A stretch of 64,000 bases of DNA from Xenorhabdus griffiniae (GCF_037265215.1 NZ_CP147737.1:3256001-3320000); one strand, 5' to 3'. Shown: positions 16,451 to 25,642, counted from the stretch's first letter. Numbers and translations: made by a program. The notes: generated by a model not told the origin, from the letters alone.

Positions 16451-16880
16451 TCATTCATCGGCCAGCGATAACCCGATACTCTTTGAACGGGGAAATGCAC
16501 GGATATTAACTTCATCAGACTGATTGCCTCCTAAAACCATCAAATCTCCATTCTCAGCTAAACCAACAACAAAACCAGCGCCCCACCTACTCGTGTAAAA
16601 ACGGCTACACAGCCATAATAAGGCCCTTTTAACTGCATTCCCCATTCAAGATAAGACCTAGCTGGTTCAAATCTGCTTGAACGGATACCAACACGCTCAA
16701 ACATGGCACCAACATATGCAGCACACCATGGCGTTTTATCATCACGTATTCCTCCACGCTTGATATCTTTCCACCACTGCAAAATACTAGGATGATGTTG
16801 TTCACCTTTGATCTCATGTACGCCAAGATTCTTATACCCTTCTTCGATCCATGTAGGTTCGTATTCTTTGCTGACATTTT
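16451..16880 (-). pseudogene. phage-type cell-wall hydrolase (TIGR02594-like), truncated and frameshifted
   Basis: On the minus strand the sequence EYEPTWIEEGYKNLGVHEIK, then ILQWWKDIKRGGIRDD, then KTPWCAAYVGAMFERVGIRS, matches TIGR02594 NlpC/P60-like amidases, with the active-site Cys in PWCAAYVG. The frame then breaks near 16585. The missing end (GAGFVVGLAENGDLMVLGGN, QSDEVNIRAFPRSKSIGL) continues in another frame to 16451. The N-terminus is replaced at about 16878 by IS3 transposase codons, giving a meaningless fusion frame. Such hydrolases accompany prophages and tailocins, so this may be lysis or cell-wall debris of a former phage or bacteriocin locus. Confidence 0.75.
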
Positions 16881-17480
16881 CTACAATCAGACGCAGGGCC
16901 AGCCAACGTCCAACCGGTTTCCCTTCATTTGTCAGCAGATGGCTCAATGTGCGACTGCCTATCGTTCCCTGACTTTGGTTATACCGTTCACGAATCCGGA
17001 TGCGCAACAGCATACGTTCCGTGTCGACAGGCCGTTGTCGCCAGTCATAATAGGCACGGCGTGACACCTGAAGTATCTGATATCATTCCGTGACCGCCCA
17101 TCGGATGCTCAGCCGTGTGATCAACGCATAGCGCCACGGCGCATCTCGCTCATCAGCACGGCCACCCGCTTTAGGATTTCTTTTTCCATTTCCAGGCGTT
17201 TCGCCTGTTTCTCTAAGGCCTGTATCTGGCGTTGTTCAGGCATCAGTGCCTTGCCCACAGGTGTAATTCCCTGCATTTCGGCCTGGTATTGGCGAACCCA
17301 TTTTCCCAGGGTGCTGGCATCAATTCCCAGTGAACGGGCGACCTTAACAACCTGCTGCTGATGGAGAACAACCTGTTGAACTGCTTCCAACTTAAATTCA
17401 GCGGAATAGTGGCGTTTGGTGGGTTCCAATTTCATCGTTAACCTCATTGTCATGTTAATAATATTAGCAGACTTGAAGTG
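16878..17480 (-). mobile_element. IS3-family insertion sequence remnant
   Basis: It includes orfA (17121-17453) and only the first 70 or so codons of orfB (about 16878-17090; SRRAYYDWRQRPVDTERMLL, TIGSRTLSHLLTNEG). A TGA replaces an expected Trp just before YQILQVSRRAYYD, and orfB is cut off where the hydrolase fragment starts, with the catalytic DDE part lost. The element is dead. Confidence 0.8.
17121..17453 (-). CDS. IS3-family transposase OrfA
   Basis: A 110-residue OrfA with the helix-turn-helix RHYSAEFKLEAVQQVVLHQQ, then VARSLGIDASTLGKWVRQYQ, and a C-terminal leucine-zipper region (IQALEKQAKRLEMEKEILKR). It normally works fused by frameshift to OrfB, which is truncated here, so it can only bind ends or regulate. 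MKLEPTKRHY at 17435 is a likelier start than 17453. Confidence 0.85.
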   Translation of the reverse strand: MTMRLTMKLEPTKRHYSAEFKLEAVQQVVLHQQQVVKVARSLGIDASTLGKWVRQYQAEMQGITPVGKALMPEQRQIQALEKQAKRLEMEKEILKRVAVLMSEMRRGAMR

Positions 17481-17701
17481 TCCGAGATCTTTATACCACT
17501 ACACCCGATCCCATCTCTGTCCTTACAGGGATGTGTAATACATTCTTTGTTCTATAAATCATGCAGTTATATAATATAAAAATGCCTTTTTTATATTGTT
17601 AATATCATCAACAAGAACGGTAACTATTAATTTATTTATCTATTTAGTGGCCGTTTATAACACACAAAATTTAGTGATATTAATTAATAAAAAGGGAAAA
17701 T
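17454..17701. other. upstream region of the colicin gene
   Basis: This is about 220 bases of A+T-rich sequence after the IS3 end. It has promoter-like TATAAT (17571-17576) within CAGTTATATAATATAAA and a weak AAAAAGGGAAAAT ribosome site before 17702. No consensus LexA box (CTGT-N8-ACAG) was found, although colicin genes are usually SOS-controlled. Confidence 0.4.
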
Positions 17702-19534
17702 ATGCACGATTCAATAACGGTAACCGGAACAGGTCCATCACGGGATGCTGGCTGGGGAAACGAGAATGGCTTTGGCGATTATAATGGTGGGGGTAGCTCT
17801 GGTTCTGGGGGTTCCAGTCGTTTGGCGGGTTACGCTGTGGCAGCGCTCAGTATGGCCAGACCTGGTATGCCGGCGCTGGTCTTTCCAGTCAACGGAGTGT
17901 TAAGCGCAACACTCAATCTCAATATTGGCACCCTTAATACAGGTTTTATGAACTTGGGAAGTTACATAGACAATGCCAATCCCTTTGCTACGCGCCTGGC
18001 AGGTTCAGCTCTGGGAATGGCCAAATTTGGCTCACGTTTTGCTGGACCTGTAGTAGGGGTTTCATCACTGTTGTTAGACTTGGAATCCAAAAGACAGGAT
18101 GCCGCTGCAAAAATTGAAAGAGAAGCTATTGAAAATGCCAGAAGAGAAGCACAGCGTCATGGCATAACGGATGTTTATCAAGTGACAGCACTGCCGGTAG
18201 CTACATTGTTTGCGGGTGCCCTTGCGATGGATAAAATTAATGCAAAAATTCGTGGACAAAGCACAGTTATTACAGATGTGGTTGCTCAACCTGTTGTTGA
18301 TACAAAAACTCAACTACGTCAAATAGCTATTACTAGAAATCCGACTAGCGTTCCCGTTGTAAAAGCAAAAGAAACACGTAATGACGTTTATTCTATCCAG
18401 GTTGTTTCTGGAATGAAACCCATGCAAATTCACATTGATACCTTTAGGGGCTGGTCGTCCGAAAACAAAGTTAATACAGCAGCGACTGTCGGAATATTTT
18501 CACCAATTTCTGTTGATCACCATCATGCCATTCTCGACTTTGATGGCGAACACGATCCCATTTATATTTCCGTGTCCAAAGTTCCTACTGTTTCAGAAGA
18601 AAAAGTACAACTGGAAGCAGCGAAAAAAAGAGAACAGGAATGGTTATTGGCTCATCCCCTATTAGCAGCTGAATTAGAATTCAGTGAAGCGGTACAGGAA
18701 TTTGAAAGCATAGACAAGCCTTATCAGGAAAAACAAAAACAACTTAATCAGCTTTTGAGTTCACCTGAAGGTCTTACATTAAGTGATCCGGTGAAATATC
18801 CGTTAGTATATCAGCAAACTCAAGAACAATTAAAATTTACTAAAACAGAGATAAAAGTCAATGATCAGAATTTGATTAATACTTTATTACAAAAAGGAGT
18901 AAATGACTATCGTATAGAAGCCTTAAAGCCGGAATTTGAAAAAAAACCAATTGGGCCTGAAATTATTGTTAAATCAGCATTTTATGAAAGGCTAGGTAGG
19001 AGTTTACATCGCGTCCATAAAGAAATAGAACAAACAAAAAAAGAACTCGCTCCCCTAATGGAAAACCGCAATAAAGCGGAAAGCAAGAAAAAAGAAAAAG
19101 AACAAAAAGTCGCGAAAGAGAAAAAGAAAAAAAGCGCGCGGGATAAACCCGGTATAGCAACAGGAAATGGAAAAGAAGTTGGTAGTGATTGGCTAGAAGG
19201 TGTCTCTAAAAGATTAGGAATACCAATTCCTAAAAGTGTAGCAGATAAATTAAGAGGAAAAAAATTCAGTTCATTTGATAAATTGAGGGAAGCTATATGG
19301 AGCGAAATTGGAAAAACCCCTAAATTGGCTGGGCAAATAAAAAGAAAAGCCAATAAAAATGCGATTGCGAAAGGAAGAGCGCCATTTGCCCGTAAAAACG
19401 GCCAGGTCGGGGGCAGAAAAAAACTGGAATTACACCATGTTGACGAAATTCAGCATGGAGGAGATGTTTATAATTTTGATAATATACGAGTTGTCACCCC
19501 TAAAAACCATATTCACATTCATTCAAAAAAATAG
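17702..19534 (+). CDS. colicin/S-pyocin-type bacteriocin with E9-like HNH DNase domain
   Basis: A 610-residue secreted toxin. The N-terminus has a TonB-box-like DSITVTG and a Gly/Ser-rich flexible stretch. A translocation-type domain follows (ANPFATRLAGSALGMAKFGS). Residues about 300-470 form a long charged coiled coil (receptor binding). The C-terminus (from about 480) is an HNH DNase like colicins E2/E7/E8/E9: DKPGIATGNGKEVGSDWLEG, PIPKSVADKLRGKKFSSFDK, GRAPFARKNGQVGG and LELHHVDEIQHGGDVYNFDN, then HIHIH. It kills related bacteria by cleaving DNA. The immunity gene follows 10 bases later. No lysis gene is seen, so release may depend on other functions. Confidence 0.93.
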   Translation: MHDSITVTGTGPSRDAGWGNENGFGDYNGGGSSGSGGSSRLAGYAVAALSMARPGMPALVFPVNGVLSATLNLNIGTLNTGFMNLGSYIDNANPFATRLAGSALGMAKFGSRFAGPVVGVSSLLLDLESKRQDAAAKIEREAIENARREAQRHGITDVYQVTALPVATLFAGALAMDKINAKIRGQSTVITDVVAQPVVDTKTQLRQIAITRNPTSVPVVKAKETRNDVYSIQVVSGMKPMQIHIDTFRGWSSENKVNTAATVGIFSPISVDHHHAILDFDGEHDPIYISVSKVPTVSEEKVQLEAAKKREQEWLLAHPLLAAELEFSEAVQEFESIDKPYQEKQKQLNQLLSSPEGLTLSDPVKYPLVYQQTQEQLKFTKTEIKVNDQNLINTLLQKGVNDYRIEALKPEFEKKPIGPEIIVKSAFYERLGRSLHRVHKEIEQTKKELAPLMENRNKAESKKKEKEQKVAKEKKKKSARDKPGIATGNGKEVGSDWLEGVSKRLGIPIPKSVADKLRGKKFSSFDKLREAIWSEIGKTPKLAGQIKRKANKNAIAKGRAPFARKNGQVGGRKKLELHHVDEIQHGGDVYNFDNIRVVTPKNHIHIHSKK

Positions 19535-19544
19535 AGGTTAACTT

Positions 19545-19799
19545 ATGAGTAAAACTAAACTTGAAGATTATACTGAAGCCGAATTTTTGGCCTTCGTAAC
19601 AAAAATTTTTAACAGTGAACATGAGACGGAACAGCAGGATGTGGATGCCGTTTCCGAATTTGAACACCTAACCCAACATCCAGCCGGGAGTGATTTGATT
19701 TTTTACCCAGAAGATGGCGATGATGATTCGCCAGAAGGAGTTCTGGCGCGCGTTAAAAAATGGCGGGCAGAAAATCAATTGCCATTATTTAAGAAATAA
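19545..19799 (+). CDS. colicin DNase immunity protein (Im2/Im7/Im8/Im9 family)
   Basis: An 84-residue acidic protein matching the Im9 family: LEDYTEAEFLAFVTKIFN, FEHLTQHPAGSDLIFYPEDG and DDDSPEGVLARVKKWRAENQ. The specificity helix II (about residues 28-46) differs from the known E-type immunities, so it should be specific for its own toxin. The conserved helix III motif HPAGSDLIFYP is kept. It binds the DNase domain before release and blocks the DNA site. It lies 10 bases after the toxin gene, following AGAGG, and is clearly cotranscribed. Confidence 0.94.
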   Translation: MSKTKLEDYTEAEFLAFVTKIFNSEHETEQQDVDAVSEFEHLTQHPAGSDLIFYPEDGDDDSPEGVLARVKKWRAENQLPLFKK

Positions 19800-20061
19800 A
19801 GAGAAGGTGGGACCACGGTCCCACCTCCTTATTTATGGCTTTAGCCAGTTTAAGATGCGTTAGCTTCTTAAACATAAAACCACCCGCTATGCGGGTGGTT
19901 ATGATTTCCTGCAAAATTATCAGTTGTGTCATTACATTTTCGGCAAGCGACTGATTGATTTCCCCAGCAATAATAACAGATCGTGATTTAATGAGTTGAT
20001 TTTGAGTATATGAAGTTGCTGTTGTTTCTTTTTCTGAGTTATTTATAAATTCGCAATGCAT
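19789..20061 (-). pseudogene. ClpP-like (Clp-fold protease) fragment
   Basis: The 90-residue frame begins MHCEFINNSEKET and contains KSRSVIIAGEINQSLAENVM followed by TQLIILQE, which resembles the first strand/helix of ClpP-type proteases (R-x-I-x-x-x-G-x-I-x-x-x-x-A). No catalytic Ser/His region follows. Instead the frame enters a hairpin repeat (19878-19900, AACCACCCGC-TAT-GCGGGTGGTT) and ends in the immunity gene terminator. It looks like the stump of a paralogue truncated by deletion. Whether it is translated is unknown. Confidence 0.5.
19805..19826 (+). terminator. hairpin after the immunity gene
   Basis: AGGTGGGACC and GGTCCCACCT pair perfectly around AC, followed by CCTTATTTAT. It lies 5 bases after the immunity stop. 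The stem is strong but the T tract is poor. Confidence 0.7.
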
Positions 20062-20468
20062 TATTTTTCTCTCCTATGATAAATAATATTGGATATATAA
20101 ATAATATAGCTTTTAAAAATAATGTTTTCTAAAAAATTTGAACTTTATTTCAGTTTTGTAACATCATCAAAAAAATTGAATTATTTTTTTAAAAAAATTT
20201 AATTTATTTGTGGGATTATAATGATGTATATTTATGTCCATGATTTTTTAGAGTTTTATTGTGTGTGTAATAAAATAAGATAAAATAAAAAACTCAGTAT
20301 ATTTATAGTTAGGTTTGGTTGTATATTGTCACTTTTCTGCTGTAAGTTTTATTTCGCTATTTATATATTCAAAAGCAAGTGAGTTAATGTTTTATGCTCA
20401 GCAATATCTATATATTGCTAACTGTATTAATTGGCTGTGATGTAAATGTAATAAATTAGGAATGAATT
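20062..20468. other. very A+T-rich upstream region of the rhabduscin operon
   Basis: 407 bases without a gene, about 75-80% A+T, with long A and T tracts (for example 20160-20215) that would favour bending or H-NS binding. The likely promoter lies within the last 150 bases; no strong consensus hexamers stand out. TTAGGAATGAATT before 20469 provides the ribosome site. Confidence 0.5.
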
Positions 20469-21467
20469 ATGGAACGTCTTGACATAGAAGAAGTGTCTAA
20501 CAAAATTCTACATGAATTATTGCAGTATCGACGTCGTTTCCCAGAGTCTGAACATACACTTCAAGATGAAGAAAAAAAGGTTTCTGAGGTTCAACTGCCA
20601 CGTATCCGTGCATTTGTGGAGCAAGGGAAACCTATCGAATGTATTTTACCTGCATTTCCAACAAAATCCCCAAATCCTAGAAAAGTATTGGGTAAAATGC
20701 CGGATATGGCAGAAAAATTATCACTGATTTTTCTAAATTCCCTTTGTCAGCGTATTCAGCTTTATTATCCACCTGGGGCAAATATTGTTATTTGTTCTGA
20801 TGGACATGTTTTTAGTGATCTTATTCTTGTCGATGATGACACAATTACCCATTATCAATTAGAAATTGAAAAATTGCTGCATGAACTGGGCGCGACTCAT
20901 CTTTCGGTTTTTAATCTTGGTAACGTTGAATCACTAACGCAATATACTAATGATTACGATCAACTGCGTGAATTATTGGTCAGTCGTTATGCCTCTTCAA
21001 TCGAGGAGATCAAGGAAGAGCTCAAAAAAACCGAAGAAGGTGTTCAATTATATCGAGCGATTACCCGTTTTCTTTATGAAGATAGCTTATTGCCAGAATA
21101 TACAGGTTCAAAAAATGCGTTGCAAAAAGATGCACGCCAGCGCTCGGCTGGGGTTATCCAACGTAGTTGGGCGTGGGGTAATTTGCTGGCAGAGCAATTC
21201 CCTCTAGCGATCCGTCTTTCTATTCACCCGCAACCCGTGGACAGTGTCAAAATTGGTATTCATATGATGCCGACTCGGGATGATTGGTTGACGCCGTGGC
21301 ACGGCGTGGCGGCCAACATTAACGGCCAGTTTGTGCTGATGAAAAGTGATGAAGTGAAAAAGATGAATGGAAAGCTGATCGAAATTCGGGGGGTTCCAAG
21401 CCATTATGTGATTGAAACACCATCTGAAGAAAATCCGCAAACAGAATTTCAAGCGGCGACAGCATAA
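20469..21467 (+). CDS. isnA: isonitrile synthase (PvcA/IsnA family)
   Basis: A 332-residue member of the DIT1/PvcA family. It includes [33 protein letters not shown] and [12 protein letters not shown], the family's conserved core. These enzymes convert the amino group of an aromatic amino acid to an isonitrile, using ribulose-5-phosphate as carbon donor. Here tyrosine is the expected substrate, by analogy with rhabduscin clusters. It is first of three genes with an oxygenase and a glycosyltransferase. The set matches the rhabduscin locus of Xenorhabdus and Photorhabdus, whose product inhibits insect phenoloxidase. Confidence 0.93.
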   Translation: MERLDIEEVSNKILHELLQYRRRFPESEHTLQDEEKKVSEVQLPRIRAFVEQGKPIECILPAFPTKSPNPRKVLGKMPDMAEKLSLIFLNSLCQRIQLYYPPGANIVICSDGHVFSDLILVDDDTITHYQLEIEKLLHELGATHLSVFNLGNVESLTQYTNDYDQLRELLVSRYASSIEEIKEELKKTEEGVQLYRAITRFLYEDSLLPEYTGSKNALQKDARQRSAGVIQRSWAWGNLLAEQFPLAIRLSIHPQPVDSVKIGIHMMPTRDDWLTPWHGVAANINGQFVLMKSDEVKKMNGKLIEIRGVPSHYVIETPSEENPQTEFQAATA

Positions 21468-21510
21468 GCAGAATAACCACGTGGTATACCGTATTTTAGA
21501 GAGAAAAATC

Positions 21511-22383
21511 ATGAATACCTATGAACTTGATTGTCATATTGAGGCGATGAAACCTTTTGGCGTATTTATTACTCCCAATTATCCTGATCAGGATATTACC
21601 ACTCTGTCCGTTGATGCTTTGCGTGAATTAGCTCGTACTCATCTGCTGGTTATATTACGTGGTTTTCAATCCGGTTTTACGGATAAAGAGAAATTGGCGG
21701 AATATTCTGGCCGTTGGGGGGAAATCATGATGTGGCCATTTGGTGCTGTATTGGATGTTATGGAGCACCCAGAACCGTCTGACCATGTTATGGACAGTGG
21801 TAATTTGCCGTTGCATTGGGATGGAATGTATAGAGAAACAATTCCTGAATTTCAGCTATTTCACTGTGTTTCTGCCCCCGAAGCGGCTCAAGGAGGACGC
21901 ACCACGTTTGTCAACACTGAACAATTGATTATTGACGCCAGTGATGATGAGCGTAATAGATGGAAAAATACCACCATTACTTACCGTACAAGCCGAGTCA
22001 CCCATTATGGCGGTGAAGTGACTTCACCATTGATTTGTCCTCACCCCGACGGCAAAAAATGGGTGATGCGTTACAATGAGCCAATGGGTAAAGAAGATGT
22101 GAAGTATGCTGATCATCACGCTTTGAAGATAGATGGCATGTCACAGGAAGAGCAACAAGCCCTTGCAGAAACACTGTATAACCGATTGTATGATCCGCGT
22201 TATTTCTACGCTCATCAATGGCAGTCTGGTGACATTGCGATTTGCGATAACTTCACTTTATTACATGGACGTGAAGCTTTTATTTCCCGTTCTCCTCGCC
22301 ATATTCAGCGGGTGCATATCCACGGCGTGCCTGTGTGTACAAATCATAGCTTCCGCACTATTACTGTTTCCAGTGCTGATTGA
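21511..22383 (+). CDS. isnB: Fe(II)/2-oxoglutarate oxygenase, PvcB/IsnB family
   Basis: A 290-residue TauD-like dioxygenase. The HxD of the iron site is in [20 protein letters not shown] and the distal His in [11 protein letters not shown]; the 2-oxoglutarate-binding Arg is probably in [13 protein letters not shown]. IsnB oxidises the isonitrile intermediate, removing the carboxylate to form a vinyl isonitrile. ATG 21511, after AGAGAGAAAA, is preferred to the longer frame from 21412, which would overlap isnA. It lies 43 bases after isnA. Confidence 0.92.
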   Translation: MNTYELDCHIEAMKPFGVFITPNYPDQDITTLSVDALRELARTHLLVILRGFQSGFTDKEKLAEYSGRWGEIMMWPFGAVLDVMEHPEPSDHVMDSGNLPLHWDGMYRETIPEFQLFHCVSAPEAAQGGRTTFVNTEQLIIDASDDERNRWKNTTITYRTSRVTHYGGEVTSPLICPHPDGKKWVMRYNEPMGKEDVKYADHHALKIDGMSQEEQQALAETLYNRLYDPRYFYAHQWQSGDIAICDNFTLLHGREAFISRSPRHIQRVHIHGVPVCTNHSFRTITVSSAD

Positions 22384-22402
22384 GTAGAAGGAGACTCGAT
22401 TA

Positions 22403-23680
22403 ATGTCTCGTATTGTTTTAGCTGCTATTGCAACGCCTGGTCATGTTTTTCCAATATTTACTATTGCGGAACATTTAATAGGGCAGGGACATGATGTCAC
22501 CATATTCAGTGGTTCCTTGTTTCAACAGCAAACGGAAGCGTTAGGGGCTATTTTTGTTCCTTTCGATGAGCAAGTGGATATTGATTACCGTTGTTTGGAA
22601 AAATATTTTCCTGAACGGGCAGAACTTCCGCCGGGAAATGCTCAGATGGCGCTGGCGTTAAAGCAATTCTTTGCCGCACCAATTCCTGTGTTGTCGAAAC
22701 AATTGCTACAAGTTATCGACGAGGGACACCCTGATCTGCTGATTATCGATAATACTTTTTATGCCGCGCTGCCGTTATTGCAAAAACCGGCTGAAAAACG
22801 TATCCCTGTCATTGCTATTGGTGTCACGCCACTGGCGTGGTCAACAAAAGATGCCATATTTTGGGGGGCGCGGATACCGCCTGAATTATTGCCTGCTGAT
22901 TTGACCCGCGAGCAATTGGTCGATGAGGAAACGCACCAATTAATTGAGCAGGTCAGGGCGGCATTTAATCAGTCACTTGCGGCGGTGGATTGTCTTCCAC
23001 TGACAGGGGATCATAATGATGTTTTGATGAGCGGAGTTGATCGTTTCTTGCAACTGGCAACGCCATCATTTGAATTTTCTCGTAATGATTTACCTGAGAC
23101 AGTGGAGTTTATCGGGGCGCTGCCGGTAAAGGTGGAAGATGATAAAACGCAAATCAGTTGGCCGGATGAAAGCCTGCCATTGATTCTGGTGACGCAGGGA
23201 ACACTGGCTAATATTGATTTTAACCAATTGATATTACCTACATTGCGTGGGTTGGCAACATTGCCGGTTCGGGTATTGGCGATTACAGGTGGTCGTTCTA
23301 TCGATGTTCTGGGAGAAGATCTGCCAGAAAATGCCAGAGTGGTCGAGTATCTCAATTTTGAACACTGGCTCCCCAGAGCTGCCATTTTTATTACTAATGG
23401 TGGTTATGGTTCTCTGAATTCAGCCATTCGTCATGGCGTACCTTTGGTGGTCGCGGGAACAGGAGATGGTAAATTAGAAGCTGTCGCTCGTGTTATCTGG
23501 TCACGTTGTGGTATCAGCTTGCATACTGATACCCCCACTGAGCAGCAGTTATATCTGGCAGTGACAAGGATATTATCTTCCCCGATATGGCGCCAGCAGT
23601 CACAGATCATTAAGGCAGAATATGATGCCCACAATGCTTTGGCATCAATAACACGTCATGTTAATGAACTGATTGTCTAA
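22403..23680 (+). CDS. UDP-glycosyltransferase (GT1/MGT type) of the rhabduscin-like operon
   Basis: A 425-residue GT-B glycosyltransferase. The N-terminal acceptor domain begins MSRIVLAAIATPGHVFPIFT. The C-terminal donor-binding domain contains LPRAAIFITNGGYGSLNSAI followed by HGVPLVVAGTGDGK, the MGT/UDPGT signature. It follows isnB by 19 bases after AGAAGGAG. In rhabduscin synthesis the glycosyltransferase adds an amidosugar to the phenol of the vinyl isonitrile. Which sugar is used cannot be told from the sequence. A terminator follows. Confidence 0.92.
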   Translation: MSRIVLAAIATPGHVFPIFTIAEHLIGQGHDVTIFSGSLFQQQTEALGAIFVPFDEQVDIDYRCLEKYFPERAELPPGNAQMALALKQFFAAPIPVLSKQLLQVIDEGHPDLLIIDNTFYAALPLLQKPAEKRIPVIAIGVTPLAWSTKDAIFWGARIPPELLPADLTREQLVDEETHQLIEQVRAAFNQSLAAVDCLPLTGDHNDVLMSGVDRFLQLATPSFEFSRNDLPETVEFIGALPVKVEDDKTQISWPDESLPLILVTQGTLANIDFNQLILPTLRGLATLPVRVLAITGGRSIDVLGEDLPENARVVEYLNFEHWLPRAAIFITNGGYGSLNSAIRHGVPLVVAGTGDGKLEAVARVIWSRCGISLHTDTPTEQQLYLAVTRILSSPIWRQQSQIIKAEYDAHNALASITRHVNELIV

Positions 23681-23712
23681 TAGATTGGTGCCTGTTTAAA
23701 ACAGGAGAAATG

Positions 23713-23745
23713 GAACGCGGTACGTTTTTCTTACCGCGTTCTTTT
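23713..23745 (+). terminator. Rho-independent terminator of the isn operon
   Basis: GAACGCGGTA-CGTTTTTCT-TACCGCGTTC followed by TTTT. It lies between the convergent glycosyltransferase and yceI genes and may serve both. Confidence 0.85.
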
Positions 23746-23749
23746 GTGA

Positions 23750-24331
23750 TTAGGCTTTTTCTCGCACGCCTTCAACGGAAATGATCAGTTCGACTTCCTG
23801 AGATTTTGGCCCCAGATCTTCTTTAATATTAAAATCTTTTAATTTGAGTTTACCTGTCGCCTCAAAACCAGCACGGTATCCACCCCACGGATCGTTTCCT
23901 GCATTGAGCAATTTTGCGTCCAGTGTGACAGGTTTGGTCACACCATTTAATGTGAGATCTCCGGTAATAAAGTAATGTTCACCTTCTTTCTTAACATTCG
24001 TTGATGTGAATTTAGCTTCAGGATATTTGTGACTGTTCAAAAAGTTAGGTCCACGTAAATGCTTATCTCGTTCGGCATGTTTGGTATCGACACTATCGGT
24101 TTTGATAACCACATTGACTTTATCATTTGCTGGGTTTTGCGGATCAAAAGTAAAGCTACCATCGAAATCTTTAAAACCCCCATAAAGCCAGCTAAATCCT
24201 AAATGCTGAATACGAAATTCAATAAAGGCATGTTGGCCTATTTTATCGAACTTATAATCAGCAGCGAGTGCGTTTCCTGCACTCATGAGCCATCCGCCTA
24301 CGGTCAGGGCTACTAGCGTCTTTTTCAGCAT
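23750..24331 (-). CDS. yceI: YceI family periplasmic protein
   Basis: A 193-residue protein with signal peptide ([23 protein letters not shown] cleavage) and the YceI lipocalin-like domain, which binds isoprenoid quinone-like ligands. Conserved segments include [40 protein letters not shown] and [13 protein letters not shown]. It is the second gene of a yceJ-yceI operon, as in E. coli, 21 bases after yceJ. The exact role is unknown. Confidence 0.95.
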   Translation of the reverse strand: MLKKTLVALTVGGWLMSAGNALAADYKFDKIGQHAFIEFRIQHLGFSWLYGGFKDFDGSFTFDPQNPANDKVNVVIKTDSVDTKHAERDKHLRGPNFLNSHKYPEAKFTSTNVKKEGEHYFITGDLTLNGVTKPVTLDAKLLNAGNDPWGGYRAGFEATGKLKLKDFNIKEDLGPKSQEVELIISVEGVREKA

Positions 24332-24352
24332 AATAATTCTCCAAAAGTCATT

Positions 24353-24907
24353 TTAATTTGGTTTGTAACCAAATATTCTTTTTAGGGTGGTATCACGATC
24401 AATAAAGTGATGTTTCAGTGCCGCAATCCCATGTAATAGGGAGAGTACGACAACAGTCCAGGCAAGATAAAGATGTATAACGCCCGCCGTATCAGCCTGT
24501 ATGCCTTGGCCTGTTAGGGTTGCAGGGATTTCAAACCAGCCAAAAATACTGATAGATTGCCCATCGGCTGTAGAAATGAGATATCCACTAAATAGAATAC
24601 CAAATAAGGCGATATAGAGAGTGAGTTGCATTAGTTGTGAACTGATGCGTATAAAAAGGCTGTAGCTTGCCAAAGGTTTTGGTGGCGGCGAAATAAATCG
24701 CCATACTACCCGAATAATCATGACAATAAATAATAAACTACCTATACTTTTATGCAGTTCAGGAGCACGATGATACCAGTTATCGTAATAACTTAATGTG
24801 ACCATCCATAATCCAAGTGCAAACATTCCATAAACAGTGAGCGCTACTAGCCAATGAATTAAAATAGAAATATGGCCAAAGCTGGTGGAAGTGTTTTTGA
24901 ATGACAT
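24353..24907 (-). CDS. yceJ: cytochrome b561 family protein
   Basis: A 184-residue inner-membrane di-haem cytochrome b561 homologue with four hydrophobic helices. Candidate haem ligands are His in ILIHWLVALTVYG, HKSIGSLLFIVM and LYLAWTVVVLSLLHGIAALK, followed by HHFIDRDTTLKRIF. It is the first gene of the yceJ-yceI pair. The family passes electrons from quinol to periplasmic partners. Confidence 0.93.
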   Translation of the reverse strand: MSFKNTSTSFGHISILIHWLVALTVYGMFALGLWMVTLSYYDNWYHRAPELHKSIGSLLFIVMIIRVVWRFISPPPKPLASYSLFIRISSQLMQLTLYIALFGILFSGYLISTADGQSISIFGWFEIPATLTGQGIQADTAGVIHLYLAWTVVVLSLLHGIAALKHHFIDRDTTLKRIFGYKPN

Positions 24908-25070
24908 ATTATATCCTTATTTTTAATATAAAGATGCTTTTACAATATAGACGAGAGTTTTTAAAGTGCATAGTGAATTAATTTCTTTATTTTGTGTGTT
25001 ATTTTGCTTTTTTATGGGGTGTTATTCTAATAATATGGCATTTTATAATAGATTAAATAATTTACTATTT

Positions 25071-25165
25071 TAAATAGATTCTCATAATACTGAGAGTATC
25101 AGATGTTGGGTTCCTTACCCCGCGCGGGGTAAGGAAGGCTCCTATCATTTTGAAACGCTATTTAA
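25071..25165 (+). repeat. dispersed hairpin repeat, family B (full copy)
   Basis: TAAATAGATTCTCATAATAC at the left, TGAGAGTATCAGATGTT, then the hairpin CCTTACCCCGCGCGGGGTAAGG, then ATCATTTTGAAACGCTATTTAA at the right. The ends form imperfect inverted repeats (AAATAGxxTTTCA). Other copies are at 15524 and 55696. Confidence 0.85.
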
Positions 25166-25211
25166 CAGGAAAATATTAAATTTCATTTAATGACACTGTT
25201 TCATTATTACA

Positions 25212-25295
25212 CACCAATCTTATTTCAAGATGCGTGTGATTTCTCCCCGCGAAACGGGGAAAAACAATAATGCATCTTGAAGTGAAATTGGTATA
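25212..25295 (+). repeat. dispersed hairpin repeat, family A (short copy)
   Basis: ACCAATCTTATTTCAAGATG, hairpin CCCCGCGAAACGGGG, then ATGCATCTTGAAGTGAAATT and GGTATA. The two ends are inverted repeats of each other, which shows that family A is a palindromic element. Confidence 0.8.
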
Positions 25296-25536
25296 AAAGT
25301 GTTAATCTATTTGTCTGGATAAAAAAAGCTCCGTGTAGGAACGGAGCTGGAATGGGTAAAAGTAGCTGGGAAAATGTAGTACAAGGGTATAGTAACTCTG
25401 CGACAGTAAATGCAGATTAAACAAAACACAAAGTTGTATAAAAAATATCTAATGTCAGGAATATTATTGATTTTTCTCGGATTATTCCACCTTTGACATT
25501 TATCTCCGTCAGTATAATCAGCATTTTTAACCATTA

Positions 25537-25642
25537 TATACCAATCTCACTTCAAGATGCGTGTGATCTCTCCCCGCGAAGTGGGGAGAGATCAGGTTTC
25601 ATATCGTGTTGTAAATTACAACTTGAAGTTTAGTGCGTATAT
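25537..25642 (+). repeat. dispersed hairpin repeat, family A (full copy upstream of the barrel gene)
   Basis: TATACCAATCTCACTTCAAG, hairpin CTCCCCGCGAAGTGGGGAG, TTGTAAATTACAA and GAAGTTTAGTGCGTATA. It ends 22 bp before the next gene, so it must lie within or next to that gene's promoter or leader. Confidence 0.85.

Noticed and set aside
17508..17522. LexA box upstream of the colicin (CTGTCCTTACAG)
   Set aside because: The spacing between CTG and CAG is 6, not the 10 of the LexA consensus, and there is no TATATA centre.
25307..25534. 75-codon minus-strand gene
   Set aside because: No ribosome site, Cys/Tyr-rich random-looking composition, and it lies between two hairpin repeats.
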